Part shown: positions 28,355 to 37,448 of the stretch, in pieces | How the letters are laid out: every line of letters begins with the position of its first letter | Position numbering within the stretch: the stretch's first letter is position 1 | DNA from: a bacterium | GTDB lineage: Bacteria > Sysuimicrobiota > Sysuimicrobiia > Sysuimicrobiales > Segetimicrobiaceae | DNA: 64,000 nt | NCBI GenBank assembly: GCA_035307765.1 | Contig: DATGHU010000025.1 | Span: 21,916-85,915, forward strand | Reading direction: 5' to 3' | Made by a program: the position numbers and the translations under genes | The notes under the pieces: generated by a model | Database searches by the model: none | What the model saw: the letters and a program-made list of their open reading frames with translations, nothing else | Told to the model about the DNA's origin: nothing

Positions 28355-28491
28355 CCGGGCGCGGGGCCGTCGACTGCGGGAGGGCGCCCGCGGTGGGCGC
28401 GTCTTCCGCCGGCCGGCGATGTCGCGGGGCCCGCGGCGTCTTGCGGCGAAGATCAGGGCCATCACGGAGACCGCCCGCGGGGGGGAAGCGC

Positions 28492-29268
28492 ATGGGGGCC
28501 CGGACGAGAGCGTACGGGTGGATCAGCGATCTGCCGGATCACCGCGACCACCGGTACCCGATCCCCCGGCAGGTCGCGCAGCGGCTCCCGCGCCGCGTCG
28601 ACCTCCGTACGTCGTTCCCCCGAGTCTACAGCCAAGGACAGCTGCAGAGCTGCACCGCAAACGCCGTGGCGTCCGCCGTGCAGTTCGCCCGCAGAACGGA
28701 AGGGCTGCGGCCGGACTTTCAGCCCTCGCGGCTCTTCATCTATTACAACGCGCGGGCCCTCAGGGCCGACACCCGCTGCGACACCGGGGCGCAGATCCGA
28801 GATGCGATCAAGTGCGTCGCGGCGCGGGGAGCGTGTTCGGAGGATCTCTGGCCCTACCGGGTGCCGCGTTTTGAGATCAAGCCGTCACCGCGCTGCTACC
28901 GCACGGCGATCTCGCACCGGGCCGTCCGCTACCAGCGGGTGCGGCGGGACCCCCGGCTCGTCGCGTTGAGGGCCTGTCTCGCCTCCGGACATCCCTTCGT
29001 CTTCGGGATGGCCGTGTACGCGGGCTTTGAGAGCGTGCGGGTGGAGCGGTCGGGGGTGGTGCCCATGCCGGGGCGCGGGGAGCGGCATATCGGGCACGGC
29101 CACGCGGTGCTCGCGGTGGGGTACGATGATGCCGCCCGTCGGTTCATCGTGCGGAACTCGTGGGGGGAGGCGTGGGGACAGCATGGGTACTTCACGCTGC
29201 CGTACGCGTACCTGGCCGAACCGGGCCTCTCGGACGACTTCTGGACGATCCGCGCGGTGAATGCCTAG
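28492..29268 (+). CDS. papain-family (C1) cysteine peptidase, apparently cytoplasmic
   Basis: 258 residues from ATG 28492, which follows GGGGGGAAG. The triad is visible: Cys54 in QLQSCTANAVASA, His204 in GHGHAVLAVGYDD, and Asn222 in VRNSWGEAWGQHGYF, with YGWISDLPDHRD at the N-terminus as in bacterial C1 peptidases that lack a long propeptide. There is no signal peptide or membrane span and the N-terminus has only about 35 residues before the mature-type sequence, so an intracellular or non-classically exported enzyme is likely. Confidence 0.85.
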   Translation: MGARTRAYGWISDLPDHRDHRYPIPRQVAQRLPRRVDLRTSFPRVYSQGQLQSCTANAVASAVQFARRTEGLRPDFQPSRLFIYYNARALRADTRCDTGAQIRDAIKCVAARGACSEDLWPYRVPRFEIKPSPRCYRTAISHRAVRYQRVRRDPRLVALRACLASGHPFVFGMAVYAGFESVRVERSGVVPMPGRGERHIGHGHAVLAVGYDDAARRFIVRNSWGEAWGQHGYFTLPYAYLAEPGLSDDFWTIRAVNA

Positions 29269-29361
29269 CCCCCCCACGGGCTCCTCCGGCAGGAGTTCCC
29301 GCCTGTTCCGCGAACACGCCCCCGCAGTCGGCACGCGCAGGCCCCTCTGAGGCGACGGTTC

Positions 29362-32052
29362 ATGCCACCTCCGCCGATCGGCACCGTAACGTTCCTGTTC
29401 ACCGACATCGCAGGGTCGACGGCGCTGCTCCAGCGCTTGGGCGACACCCCGTACGCCGATGTCCTCGCCGAGCACAGGCGCATCCTCCGCGCCGTCTTCA
29501 CCGCGCAGGGCGGCCAGCGGATCGATACGGCGGGGGATGCGACGCTGGTCGTGTTTCCGAGCGCGAGGGACGCGGTGGGGGCGGCGGTGGCGGCGCAACG
29601 TGCGCTGCGGGCGCATCGCTGGCCGGAAGATGCCCGGCTGCAGGTTCGCATGGGGATGCACACCGGAGAACCCGTCGCCGTCGCCGACGAGTACATCGGT
29701 CTGGACCTGCATCGGGCCGCGCGGATCTGTGGGGCCGGCCACGGAGGCCAGATCCTTCTGTCGGGCGCGACGGCCGGCTTGACCGAGGAGCGGCTGCCCG
29801 ACGGGGCCAGCCTGCGCGATCTGGGGATGCACCGCCTGAAGGACCTCCGCAGTCCGGAGCGCCTCTTCCAGGTCGTGCACCCCGACCTCCAGGCAGAATT
29901 TCCCCCGCTGGCGTCATCCGGGATCTTCGCGCACAACCTGCCCCACCCGGTGTCGAGTTTCGTCGGCCGCGATCGGGAAATCGTGGAGGTGACCCGCCTC
30001 ATCTCCACCTCGCGCCTGGTGACGCTCACGGGCGCGGGGGGATGCGGCAAGACGCGACTCGCCCTCAAGGTCGCGGCGGCGGCGTTGGAGGCGTACCCGG
30101 ATGGGGTGTGGCTCGTCGAGCTGGCGGCGCTGACCGATCCCGCGCTGGTGCTGCAGACCGTGGCCTCTGCGGTCGGCGTGCGCGAGGTCCCCGGCCATCC
30201 GCTGCCGGCGACCGTGGCCGACCATCTCCTCGCCAAGAAGCTCCTCTTGGTGGTCGACAACTGCGAGCATCTCGTCGAAGCATGCGCGCAGGTGGTGCGG
30301 ACGCTGCTGAGCGCCTGCGAGGAGCTCCGGGTGCTGGCCACCAGCCAGGAGGTGTTGGGGATCCCCGGGGAGGTCGCCTGGAGGGTGCCGTCCCTCTCGC
30401 TGCCGGCCGCCCGCGCCGCGCCGGACGTCGGCGCGCTGGCGGAATGCGAGGCGGTCCGTCTGTTCGTGGAACGCGCGGCGGCCGTGCAGCCGTCGTTTGC
30501 CCTCACCGCGCAGAGCGCCGCCGCGGTCGCCGACGTGTGCCGGCACCTCGATGGGATCCCGCTGGCGATCGAGCTGGCGGCGGCGCGGGTGGCCGCGCTG
30601 CCGGTCGAGGAGATCGCGGCGCGGTTGAACGATCGCTTTGCCCTTCTCACCCAGGGGGAGCGGGCGGCCCTGCCGCGGCACCGGACGCTGCAGGCGGCGA
30701 TGGACTGGAGCTACCGCCTCCTGCCGGACGCCGAGCAGGCGCTGCTCCGCCGGTTGGCGGTGTTCGCCGGAGGGTGGACGCTCGAAGCGGCGGAGGCCGT
30801 GGGGGCGGTGGATGACGGCGCGGGGTTTTACGTGCTGAATCTGCTGACGCAACTGGTCCTCAAGTCGCTCGCGGTGATCGACCAGCAGCAGGCCCCCGCG
30901 CGCTATCGGTTCCTCGAGACCGTCCGGCAGTACGGCTTGGTGCAGCTGGCGGCGGCGGGGGAGGTTGCGCGCGTGCGGGACGCGCACCTGGACTGGTATC
31001 TGGCGCTGGCGGAGCGGGCGGCTCCGGAGCTGGTGGGCGCCGCCCAGTCGGCGTGGTTCGACCGTTTCGAGGTCGAGTACGACAACCTCCGCGCCGCCCT
31101 GGAATGGTCGCTGCAGGGCGGACGCGCCGAGCGGGGACTGCGGCTGGTCGGGGCCGTGTGGCGTTTTTGGTTCGTCCGCGGGCACTTCGGCGAGGGGCGC
31201 GGTTGGGTGGAGGCCCTCCTGCGCGTCGGCGGCACCGCGCCGGGGGCGGTTCGGGCGGAGGCGCTCAAGGCCGCCGGCAATCTCGCCGTCTGGGGCCAGG
31301 GCGACTACGCGGCGGGGCGCGTCTTCTACGCGGAGAGCTTGGCGCTGTGGCGGGAGATCGGGGACACGCGCGGCGTGGCGACGGTCCTCGGCAACATGGC
31401 GTTTGTCGCCGCCGGCGAGGGGGACCTTGCGGCGGAGCGTGCCCTGCTCGAGGAGAGTCTGACGCTGCGGCGCGCGGTGAATGATCGGTGGGGGATCGCG
31501 CTGGCGTTGCACAACCTCGGCCGGATGGCGTTCCGCCAGGGAGACGATGCGAAGGCGCTCGCGCTGCTGAGCGAGAGCCTGCCGATCTGGCTCGAACTTC
31601 GGGACGCGCAGCACATCGCGATGGGATTGAGCAACCTGGGGCTGGTGGCCATCAGGCAGGGAGACTACGCTCGGGCTCGTCAGCTGCTGCTGGAGAGTCT
31701 GGACATCCGGCGCGAGCTGGGGGACCAATCCGGGATCGCCTACCAGCTGGAGGGGTTTGCCAGCCTCGCGGCGGCGCAGCAGCAGGTCGAGCGGGCGGCG
31801 CGGTTGTTTGGGGCGGCGGCCGCGCTGCGCGAGGCCATCGGCGTGCCCCTCCTGTCCTCCGACCGCCCCGACTACGACCGGGCCGTCGCCGCGGCGCGCG
31901 CGGGGCTGGGCGAGGAGGCGTTCGCCGCCGCGTCATCCGCGGGGCGGGCGATGACGCTCGAGGAGGCGGTGGCCGACGCCCGAAGGGGCGAGGAGGAGAA
32001 CGGTCCCGCCCGGGGAAACACCGAAGCAGCGCACGTGGAAGACCCGCCGTAG
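29362..32052 (+). CDS. class III nucleotidyl cyclase-domain / NB-ARC ATPase / TPR regulator
   Basis: 896 residues in three parts. The cyclase homology domain (about 5-170) begins GTVTFLFTDIAGST with the first metal Asp and has DTAGDATLVVFPSA and MGMHTGEPVAV. A STAND-type ATPase follows with Walker A LTGAGGCGKTRLALKV (about 220-235), LLVVDNCEHLVEAC (Walker B) and DGIPLAIELAAARVAALP. The C-terminal half (about 590-860) has TPR units such as GIALALHNLGRMAFRQGD and GMSNLG-type helices. No DNA-binding domain is present. Such proteins are signal-transducing ATPases; whether cAMP or cGMP is made is unknown. Confidence 0.85.
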   Translation: MPPPPIGTVTFLFTDIAGSTALLQRLGDTPYADVLAEHRRILRAVFTAQGGQRIDTAGDATLVVFPSARDAVGAAVAAQRALRAHRWPEDARLQVRMGMHTGEPVAVADEYIGLDLHRAARICGAGHGGQILLSGATAGLTEERLPDGASLRDLGMHRLKDLRSPERLFQVVHPDLQAEFPPLASSGIFAHNLPHPVSSFVGRDREIVEVTRLISTSRLVTLTGAGGCGKTRLALKVAAAALEAYPDGVWLVELAALTDPALVLQTVASAVGVREVPGHPLPATVADHLLAKKLLLVVDNCEHLVEACAQVVRTLLSACEELRVLATSQEVLGIPGEVAWRVPSLSLPAARAAPDVGALAECEAVRLFVERAAAVQPSFALTAQSAAAVADVCRHLDGIPLAIELAAARVAALPVEEIAARLNDRFALLTQGERAALPRHRTLQAAMDWSYRLLPDAEQALLRRLAVFAGGWTLEAAEAVGAVDDGAGFYVLNLLTQLVLKSLAVIDQQQAPARYRFLETVRQYGLVQLAAAGEVARVRDAHLDWYLALAERAAPELVGAAQSAWFDRFEVEYDNLRAALEWSLQGGRAERGLRLVGAVWRFWFVRGHFGEGRGWVEALLRVGGTAPGAVRAEALKAAGNLAVWGQGDYAAGRVFYAESLALWREIGDTRGVATVLGNMAFVAAGEGDLAAERALLEESLTLRRAVNDRWGIALALHNLGRMAFRQGDDAKALALLSESLPIWLELRDAQHIAMGLSNLGLVAIRQGDYARARQLLLESLDIRRELGDQSGIAYQLEGFASLAAAQQQVERAARLFGAAAALREAIGVPLLSSDRPDYDRAVAAARAGLGEEAFAAASSAGRAMTLEEAVADARRGEEENGPARGNTEAAHVEDPP

Positions 32053-32074
32053 GTGATGGACCGGGAGGGAACGC

Positions 32075-32203
32075 ATGGGGAACAACGGAGCCGGAGCGGC
32101 CAAGCCGGGCAAACCGAAGAGGAAGCCAAAAGTCGCCGGCCGGAAGCGCACCGCACGCGGCGGCGCCTCCAGGCGCGTCGCCAAGGGGCGGAAGCGGCGC
32201 TAG
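32075..32203 (+). CDS. 42-residue Lys/Arg-rich protein (histone-tail-like)
   Basis: ATG 32075 follows GGGAGGGA at 5 bases, and the frame ends at TAG 32203. The product begins MGNNGAGAAKPGKPKRKPK and ends RRVAKGRKRR; 17 of 42 residues are Lys or Arg and none is acidic. The rest is Gly, Ala, Pro and Ser, the composition of histone H1-like tails and nucleoid-binding peptides. It is disordered in prediction by eye. It follows the cyclase/ATPase gene by 22 bases. No family can be assigned, and binding to DNA or RNA is an inference from charge. Confidence 0.55.
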   Translation: MGNNGAGAAKPGKPKRKPKVAGRKRTARGGASRRVAKGRKRR

Positions 32204-32669
32204 AGGCCCGCACAACGGCGATCGAGATCTTGTTCGTCGTGTAAGGGAGGGCCACCTCGAGAGATCCCGACCCCGGAGGCAGAGGAAGTCGCCCCCGGTC
32301 CTGAGCGTCCCCGAAAAGCATCTACCCGGTCGACCTTCGCGGACGTCGTCGTCGGACATACCCCCACGGCGATGGCGGGCCCTGGCGGTTTCGCGCGCGA
32401 CCCCAACCTAGCCACGTCATCCGCTCTTGATTTCAGATCCCCGCGCCCGACGGAACGTCCGTTTCCTCGACCGCGGCCGAACCACGCCGCTCGAGGTCGG
32501 CGGCCCCCACCATCCGAGCCGGGCCCCCCACCAATCCGCGCAGGCGAGGAGTGCGAAGAGGGCGGTGGGAGCAGAGATAGGGGAAGGGGGGGTGGCGACG
32601 TCAAGGCGGGTCGAGGGCCGCATCTGATCGGAGGTAGGGTGACCATACTTTGAGCTGAGGTGAGACGCG
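32204..32669 (+). other. intergenic stretch without a supported gene
   Basis: About 470 bases between the basic peptide and the 115-residue membrane protein. Reading frames exist on both strands but are Arg/Pro/Gly-rich, lack a ribosome-binding site and look like composition artefacts of high GC. The last 40 bases hold GCTGAGGTGAG, the ribosome-binding site of the next gene. I see no RNA gene. Confidence 0.5.
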
Positions 32670-33017
32670 ATGAAGATGCCCTGGAAAGTGGTCGTGGTGT
32701 TGGTGATCGCCATGCTCGTCGTCGGACAGGTCATGACGCTTCGAGCGCTCGCTTCGATGAGCGAGAATTTGGAAGGGGCGCACACCGCCCTGGCGGCCGC
32801 ACAGGCCGCGCTGGACAAGGCGGGCAAGGATTATCAGACGATGGCCTCCCACTGGAACGCGATGGGCAAGATGTCGGGGATGACCGCGGCCGACAAGGAG
32901 ATGTGGAAGCTGGTCGGCGAGTCGGCGGCCACCCAAAAAGCGATGTGGGACTCGAGCGCAAGCGCGCTCAAGTCCATCGAGGGGATCTGGAAGCAGGCGG
33001 CCAACCAGAACAAGTAA
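32670..33017 (+). CDS. small membrane-anchored helical protein
   Basis: 115 residues, family not recognised. Residues 5-27 (WKVVVVLVIAMLVVGQVMTL) form one membrane span or uncleaved signal; the rest is helical, with Ala/Lys/Met-rich heptad-like sequence (SENLEGAHTALAAAQAALDKAGKDY) that may form a coiled coil. AGGTGAG precedes ATG 32670. A GC-rich hairpin follows the stop, so this is probably a single-gene transcript. Confidence 0.7.
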   Translation: MKMPWKVVVVLVIAMLVVGQVMTLRALASMSENLEGAHTALAAAQAALDKAGKDYQTMASHWNAMGKMSGMTAADKEMWKLVGESAATQKAMWDSSASALKSIEGIWKQAANQNK

Positions 33018-33025
33018 CCGGGGAT

Positions 33026-33070
33026 CCCCCCCCCGACCGCGGCCGGCTCTCCCATCGGGGGGGCCGGCCG
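33026..33070 (+). terminator. GC-rich hairpin after the small membrane protein
   Basis: CGGCCGGC (33040-33047) pairs with GCCGGCCG (33063-33070); an alternative pairing uses the C-run ending in CCCCCCCGA upstream and TCGGGGGGG inside the loop. The two pairings exclude each other. No T-run follows. Confidence 0.5.
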
Positions 33071-33476
33071 TCGGCGCGTCGGGAGGTCGCGAATTTGTCC
33101 CGCGGCCCCGACGAGGATCGGACGGGCGGGCAGGGGTTTCTGTTCCCGCTCAGGTCGATCCTATGGCCCAGCCGGGCCGGCCTTCGGATGTGGCGGGGAT
33201 AGCCCAACACACGCGCGGGTGCATCGCGATCGGGGTCAATCGCGATGCCAGGAGCCGAACGGTGTCGTGCTGCCTTTCGGACGGGTGTGTGGCGGGCGCA
33301 AAGGGCCGCGCCTCTAGGCGTTGAGAGTGGATGAGGAAACATAGACTGCGGGTGTGATCAGCGAAGGCAGCGCGCCCAGCAAGTCGGGACTCTCAGAGTG
33401 AGGCCGGGAGGGACGACCCAGTTTCCAGCCAGTCGTGCGTATCGTCGCCTCGCATGCGCTAGGTTGCCTTCCCGGA
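33071..33476 (+). other. intergenic stretch, nothing recognised
   Basis: About 400 bases of lower coding quality between a hairpin and the vapBC promoter. No reading frame has both a plausible start site and a normal composition, and I see no tRNA or repeat. Confidence 0.4.
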
Positions 33477-33505
33477 TTGACAATGAGGCTTCTTGAGGCT
33501 ACATT
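33477..33505 (+). promoter_or_regulatory. vapBC promoter with a direct-repeat operator
   Basis: A perfect -35 TTGACA (33477-33482), a 17-base spacer and TACATT (33500-33505). The spacer holds the direct repeat TGAGGCT (33484-33490 and 33494-33500), offset by 10 bases, one helix turn. The -10 ends 6 bases before GTG 33512, so the transcript should be leaderless. Binding of VapB or VapBC to the repeat would give the usual autoregulation. Confidence 0.6.
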
Positions 33506-33511
33506 TAGGGT

Positions 33512-33805
33512 GTGAAAACCGTTGGGCTGCGGGAGCTGAAGAATCGTCTGAGCCTGTACATCCGCCATGTGCGCGGGGGGCATGCCGTGGTGGTGACGGA
33601 TCGCGGCCACGTGGTCGCGGAACTGCAACCCCCGGGCCAGTTACCGCTCGGGTCCCGGGTCGATCCTGCCCTCGCTCGGCTGGCGAACCGTGACCTCCTC
33701 GTTGTGGGGGCGCCGAATGGCGCGGACGTCTACCCGCGCTTGCGCCCCTTGCTCCGGTCGACCTCTGCGCAGCAGCTGCTCGATGCCGATCGAGGTGTCC
33801 GTTGA
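33512..33805 (+). CDS. vapB: type II antitoxin, Phd/YefM family
   Basis: 97 residues from GTG 33512. The N-terminus KTVGLRELKNRLSLYIRHVRGGHAVVVTDRGHVVAEL is the Phd/YefM DNA-binding fold; the C-terminal part (from about residue 55) would be the flexible arm that covers the toxin active site. The stop overlaps the toxin start (TTGA), as in most toxin-antitoxin operons. It is expected to repress its own promoter through the TGAGGCT repeats. Confidence 0.85.
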   Translation: MKTVGLRELKNRLSLYIRHVRGGHAVVVTDRGHVVAELQPPGQLPLGSRVDPALARLANRDLLVVGAPNGADVYPRLRPLLRSTSAQQLLDADRGVR

Positions 33806-34239
33806 GGATCTACGCGGAGTCGAGCGCGATTTTGGCGTGGCTCCTGGGCGAAGCGGTCGGAGAGGTCGCCCGGCACCATTTGTCAGGTGCAGAATCGGTC
33901 TTCACGTCGGTTCTGACCCTCGTTGAGTGTGAGCGGGCGCTCATTCGAGCGCGAACACTTGAGGAGGTCGCGGAGGTGGAACTGGCCGATCGCCGCCGCA
34001 TTCTGGCGAAGGCCAGCGCGCACTGGCACCGCGTTCCGCTTCGCGACGAGATCCTTGACCGCGCCAAGCGGCCATTTCCGATCGAGCCGGTGAGGACGCT
34101 GGACGCCATCCACCTGGCCAGTGCCCTCGTGGCCCGGTCGGCAGTACCTGACGTGGTCCTCCTCACGCTGGATCGACGAATTCGTGAAGCCAGCGGTGGG
34201 CTCGGCTTCCAGGTCGTGCCGTCCGGAGTCGGGACGTAG
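33802..34239 (+). CDS. vapC: VapC-type PIN-domain ribonuclease toxin
   Basis: 145 residues from TTG 33802. The acidic PIN residues are Glu5 in IYAESSAILAWLL (Asp in most families, a conservative change), Glu near 43 in TLVECERALIRA, Asp in RTLDAIHLASAL (about 100) and Asp in LTLDRRIREA (about 122). VapC toxins cut tRNA or rRNA when the antitoxin is degraded. Its GC content is somewhat lower than that of neighbouring genes, in line with a mobile pair. Confidence 0.88.
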   Translation: MRIYAESSAILAWLLGEAVGEVARHHLSGAESVFTSVLTLVECERALIRARTLEEVAEVELADRRRILAKASAHWHRVPLRDEILDRAKRPFPIEPVRTLDAIHLASALVARSAVPDVVLLTLDRRIREASGGLGFQVVPSGVGT

Positions 34240-34788
34240 GAGCCGAAACCGGAAGAAAACTTCGTCGTCCCTTTCACCTGGCCTTGGCATTGTGCCGGAG
34301 GAGCGCACCCCCCTTCAATCGGTATGGCCGGTCGTAAAAGTCAGGGTTGCCTAGCGCGACACCGCGAGCTACCTTACCCAGGAGACCGAAATCTGCGACG
34401 GACCCGGCAGCGAGTCATGCGGCCGCTGTTGCAAGCGTGCTGCTGGAGAAGGCCGCAGGCGAGGGCTTTGAGCGTTTCCGCGCCCCTCTCAAACCGCTTC
34501 GCTTCCGGATCGAGGCACCCCCTGTGCCTGCCATCGTTCCGCGCCAGATCGGCGCGCCGCCCTCCTGGTCGCTTCATGAATCCCCGGCGGAGGCCCTCGG
34601 CGCTGCGTATGAAGCGGGAGGCACCTTCGCCCGGCGCCTGGGCGCGCGCCTGTGACGGGTAGCCCATCATAACATCTAAACATCTGTGATGCCGGAGGAG
34701 CGACACCCCCATCTGCCGGCGGCGGCCGCGGCGGGGGGCCTCTTGGCGTGCGGTGGGGGCCACGGGCGGCGTTGACGAATAGTTCGTT
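34240..34788 (+). other. intergenic stretch with two copies of a tRNA-Leu-3'-end-like motif
   Basis: TGCCGGAGGAGCG occurs at 34293-34305 and 34690-34702, in each case followed by ACCCCC. The first eleven bases match the 3' end of the tRNA-Leu gene (39422-39432), which is also followed by ACCCCC. A frame at 34347-34655 (102 codons, TTG start, ending GGTFARRLGARL) has moderately coding-like codon use but no known family or ribosome-binding site; I give it low weight. Confidence 0.5.
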
Positions 34789-36699
34789 ATGACCATCGAG
34801 CGCTTCAAGCGGCTTCCGCGACGGTCCGACGATGAGTGGCAGGGGGGCATCGCCCAGGTCCTGACCTGGATCGAGCGGGGTCCTGACGGTAGACCGTATC
34901 GCCCATGGGCGGGGATCTGGGTCAGCCAGAAGAGCGGATTCGTCCATCTCAAGATGGAGTCGGAGCCGGGTGCGCACGACTGGACCCTGGCGGTGGATGC
35001 GCTCGTTGAGTTCGGGCTGAAGCGGCAGCTCGCCGGCTACCGGCCGGGAAGACTGCAGGTTAGGGACAAGGATCTGGGCGTCCGCCTGCTCAACGCGATC
35101 GGGGACAGTGATCTTGCGCTCACGGTCTTGCCCGACCTTCCCGCGGTGCGAGACGTGCTTACCAATATGGCCGAGCGTATAGCCGGCGCGCCCCTGCCGC
35201 CGAACGCCCTCGACGCGGCCGACGTGACCGTAGATCGGATGCGCGCCTTTGCGGAGGCGGCGAGGCGCTTCTACGAAGCCGCGCTCTGGCGCTATCTTTC
35301 GGACGAGGACCTGATCCTTGTGGAGTCTCCCGCAGTGGTACACGGCCTCAGTCACGTGACCGTCCTCGGTGCCGCAGGGCAGACCTTCGGGCTCGGCTTC
35401 TTCGAATCGGCCGCCGACCACACCGAGGTGCAAGAGTCGCCTGGGCCTGAGCACTTCATGGCGCGGGCACGGTGGTCGCTCTTCTACGGTCCAATCTCAC
35501 ATTTGCCGTTCGGCGACGCGGATCTCTGGCAGGAGCATGGCCTCCCGGTCGCTGGAGACGACGCGTATCCCATCGCAATCCAATTCAAGCCCGGCGGGAC
35601 CCCGCGCCGGCCGGATGTCGGCGTGCTCTCCTATCTGGAGGGCTTGCTTCGGGCACTTGCCGAGACCACCGAGACTGAGATAGATCGGGGACGCTGGACT
35701 CGTCGGCTGGAGACCTATGAAGGACCGGCGACCTACCGGCTATGCATTCCCGATCTGCTCAAGCCACTCGACGCGCCGGTCGGGCGGCAGGTCGGCCTGC
35801 ACGACCGGAGAGCGATGGAGCGCGTCATGTTGGAGATGGAACGGTTCATGGCGGCCTCGGAGTTCGAAGACATTGAGCAGGCGAACGAGGCGATTCGGCG
35901 GCGCTTCAGGGGGCCTATGGATGCCGTCCCTTCAACCGGCTCGACGCCGATCGAAAAGGCGCAGGAGATGGCCTACCGGGCGTTCCAGGCCCGCGGGCGG
36001 CGCCGGATCCAACTGGTCCGGAGGGCGCTCGAACTATCCGGAGACTGCGCGGATGCCTATGTGATCCTGGCGGAACAGAGCGAGGACGTTGCGAAGGCAG
36101 TTGATCTTTACGCGCAAGGCGTCGCCGCCGGCGAGCGCGCGCTCGGACCCGGGACGTTCGCTCAGAACGCCGGGCGCTTCTGGGAACTGATTGCCACCCG
36201 GCCCTACATGCGCTCCCGCATGGGGCTCGCGCAGTGCTTGGAGGAACTTGGCCGACGGGGCGAGGCAATCGGCCATTACCGGGAGCTCCTCCGCTTGAAT
36301 CCGCATGACAACCAGGGTGTCCGTTTCAGCCTCCTCCCCGCTCTGCTCATCTCCGGGCTCGATGGCGAAGCTGGAGCGCTCCTCGAGCAGTTCCGGGGCG
36401 ATCCAACCGCCGTGTTGTTGTACGGCCGGTCGCTCTTGATGTTCCGCCGCGAAGGCGACAGCCCGGCTGCGCGCGCGGGTCTGCGCCGGGCGCTGGGAGC
36501 CAACCATCGTGTTCGGAAGTACCTGACAGGCACAGCGGAGTTGCCGGCTACCGATCCGCCCTCATACGCGCTCGGCAGCGACGAGGAGGCGGTGATCTGC
36601 GCCCGAGCGCTGGCGGACGTTTGGCAGACCACGCCGGGCGCCGCGGAGTGGTTGCGAACAGAGGCGCGCGCGAAGAAGTCGCGCAAGCGGAGGTTCTAA
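34789..36699 (+). CDS. TPR protein with ST7-like C-terminal region
   Basis: 636 residues. The N-terminal third (about 1-330) is a domain I do not name: it has DEWQGGIAQVLTWI, YRPWAGIWVSQKSGF and a long segment with SPAVVHGLSHVTVLG. The C-terminal part (about 390-630) is a helical repeat like ST7-family proteins: DAYVILAEQ, DLYAQGVAAGERALG, RPYMRSRMGLAQCLEELGR, LRLNPHDNQGVRFSLLP and LYGRSLLMFRREGDSPAARAGLRRAL. Proteins of this form are found scattered in bacteria; function unknown. There is no clear ribosome-binding site before ATG 34789. It may be cargo of the island between the tRNA-Leu-like copies. Confidence 0.75.
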   Translation: MTIERFKRLPRRSDDEWQGGIAQVLTWIERGPDGRPYRPWAGIWVSQKSGFVHLKMESEPGAHDWTLAVDALVEFGLKRQLAGYRPGRLQVRDKDLGVRLLNAIGDSDLALTVLPDLPAVRDVLTNMAERIAGAPLPPNALDAADVTVDRMRAFAEAARRFYEAALWRYLSDEDLILVESPAVVHGLSHVTVLGAAGQTFGLGFFESAADHTEVQESPGPEHFMARARWSLFYGPISHLPFGDADLWQEHGLPVAGDDAYPIAIQFKPGGTPRRPDVGVLSYLEGLLRALAETTETEIDRGRWTRRLETYEGPATYRLCIPDLLKPLDAPVGRQVGLHDRRAMERVMLEMERFMAASEFEDIEQANEAIRRRFRGPMDAVPSTGSTPIEKAQEMAYRAFQARGRRRIQLVRRALELSGDCADAYVILAEQSEDVAKAVDLYAQGVAAGERALGPGTFAQNAGRFWELIATRPYMRSRMGLAQCLEELGRRGEAIGHYRELLRLNPHDNQGVRFSLLPALLISGLDGEAGALLEQFRGDPTAVLLYGRSLLMFRREGDSPAARAGLRRALGANHRVRKYLTGTAELPATDPPSYALGSDEEAVICARALADVWQTTPGAAEWLRTEARAKKSRKRRF

Positions 36700-37448
36700 T
36701 CTCTGAACTCGCGGCGGAGGACCGGCACGGGATCCCCCGTCCATCGAGGGATGGAAGAGATTGTTGACTAGGAGTCCTCCCCGCCGATTGGAAGGCCCTT
36801 AGGATTTCCGGCCGCGCCCCCGCATAGCTACGCAGGAATCGGTTGGTGTGGAGGAGACCCACTACCTCGTCCGTCGAATCACACGGTTCAAGGGAATACG
36901 AAGGGAAAGGGATACCAGAAGTGACGGTACAAACACCCTGGCCATTCGCCTGGTTTCCTGGTAAACCATGCTTCGCGTCCCCTCGGTGTTCGACGTTTTC
37001 CGTACCCATAGGACAGAAGGGGAGGACAGGACCGTTCGCCGGGTCCCTTCGCTGCTCCAGCATAAGCGCGGGCCGTAGCTCTCAGAATAGTGCCTGTGAT
37101 AGGCCGCGTTTTCTCGTGGCCGTGGGGAAAATCGGAATTGACGTTTTAGGTGGCGATTGCAGGGTATTGCCCATGCCGTTGGGAGCACAGCAGTCACGAA
37201 CTTTGATGTATCAACAGTTTCGATTTCAGCCGCAATGGACGTGGGATATGCCCAAGGCCCTGGGTTCCCGCCGGGTTCGAACCGAGCAGGGTCTATGGCC
37301 GCCGTTCCCGGGCTAAACGAGGTGAACTGACTGTCTACATGTTCACAGAAGTGCCTCAAAGGTGCCAAATATCATTTACCCTTGCTGACTTGCTACTGGA
37401 TTAGACGGACACTTACGGCCCGGCGTCGGTTGGTTGTATCGATGCTGG
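36700..37448 (+). other. lower-GC stretch without a supported gene
   Basis: About 750 bases with GC near 55%, well below the window average. Frames of 157 (+) and 168 (-) codons exist but have neither a ribosome-binding site nor the codon bias of real genes here. It may be eroded mobile DNA. Confidence 0.5.

Noticed and set aside
36843..37368. Two opposed frames of 157 and 168 codons in the low-GC stretch
   Set aside because: No ribosome-binding site, no recognisable family and a composition unlike coding DNA on either strand.
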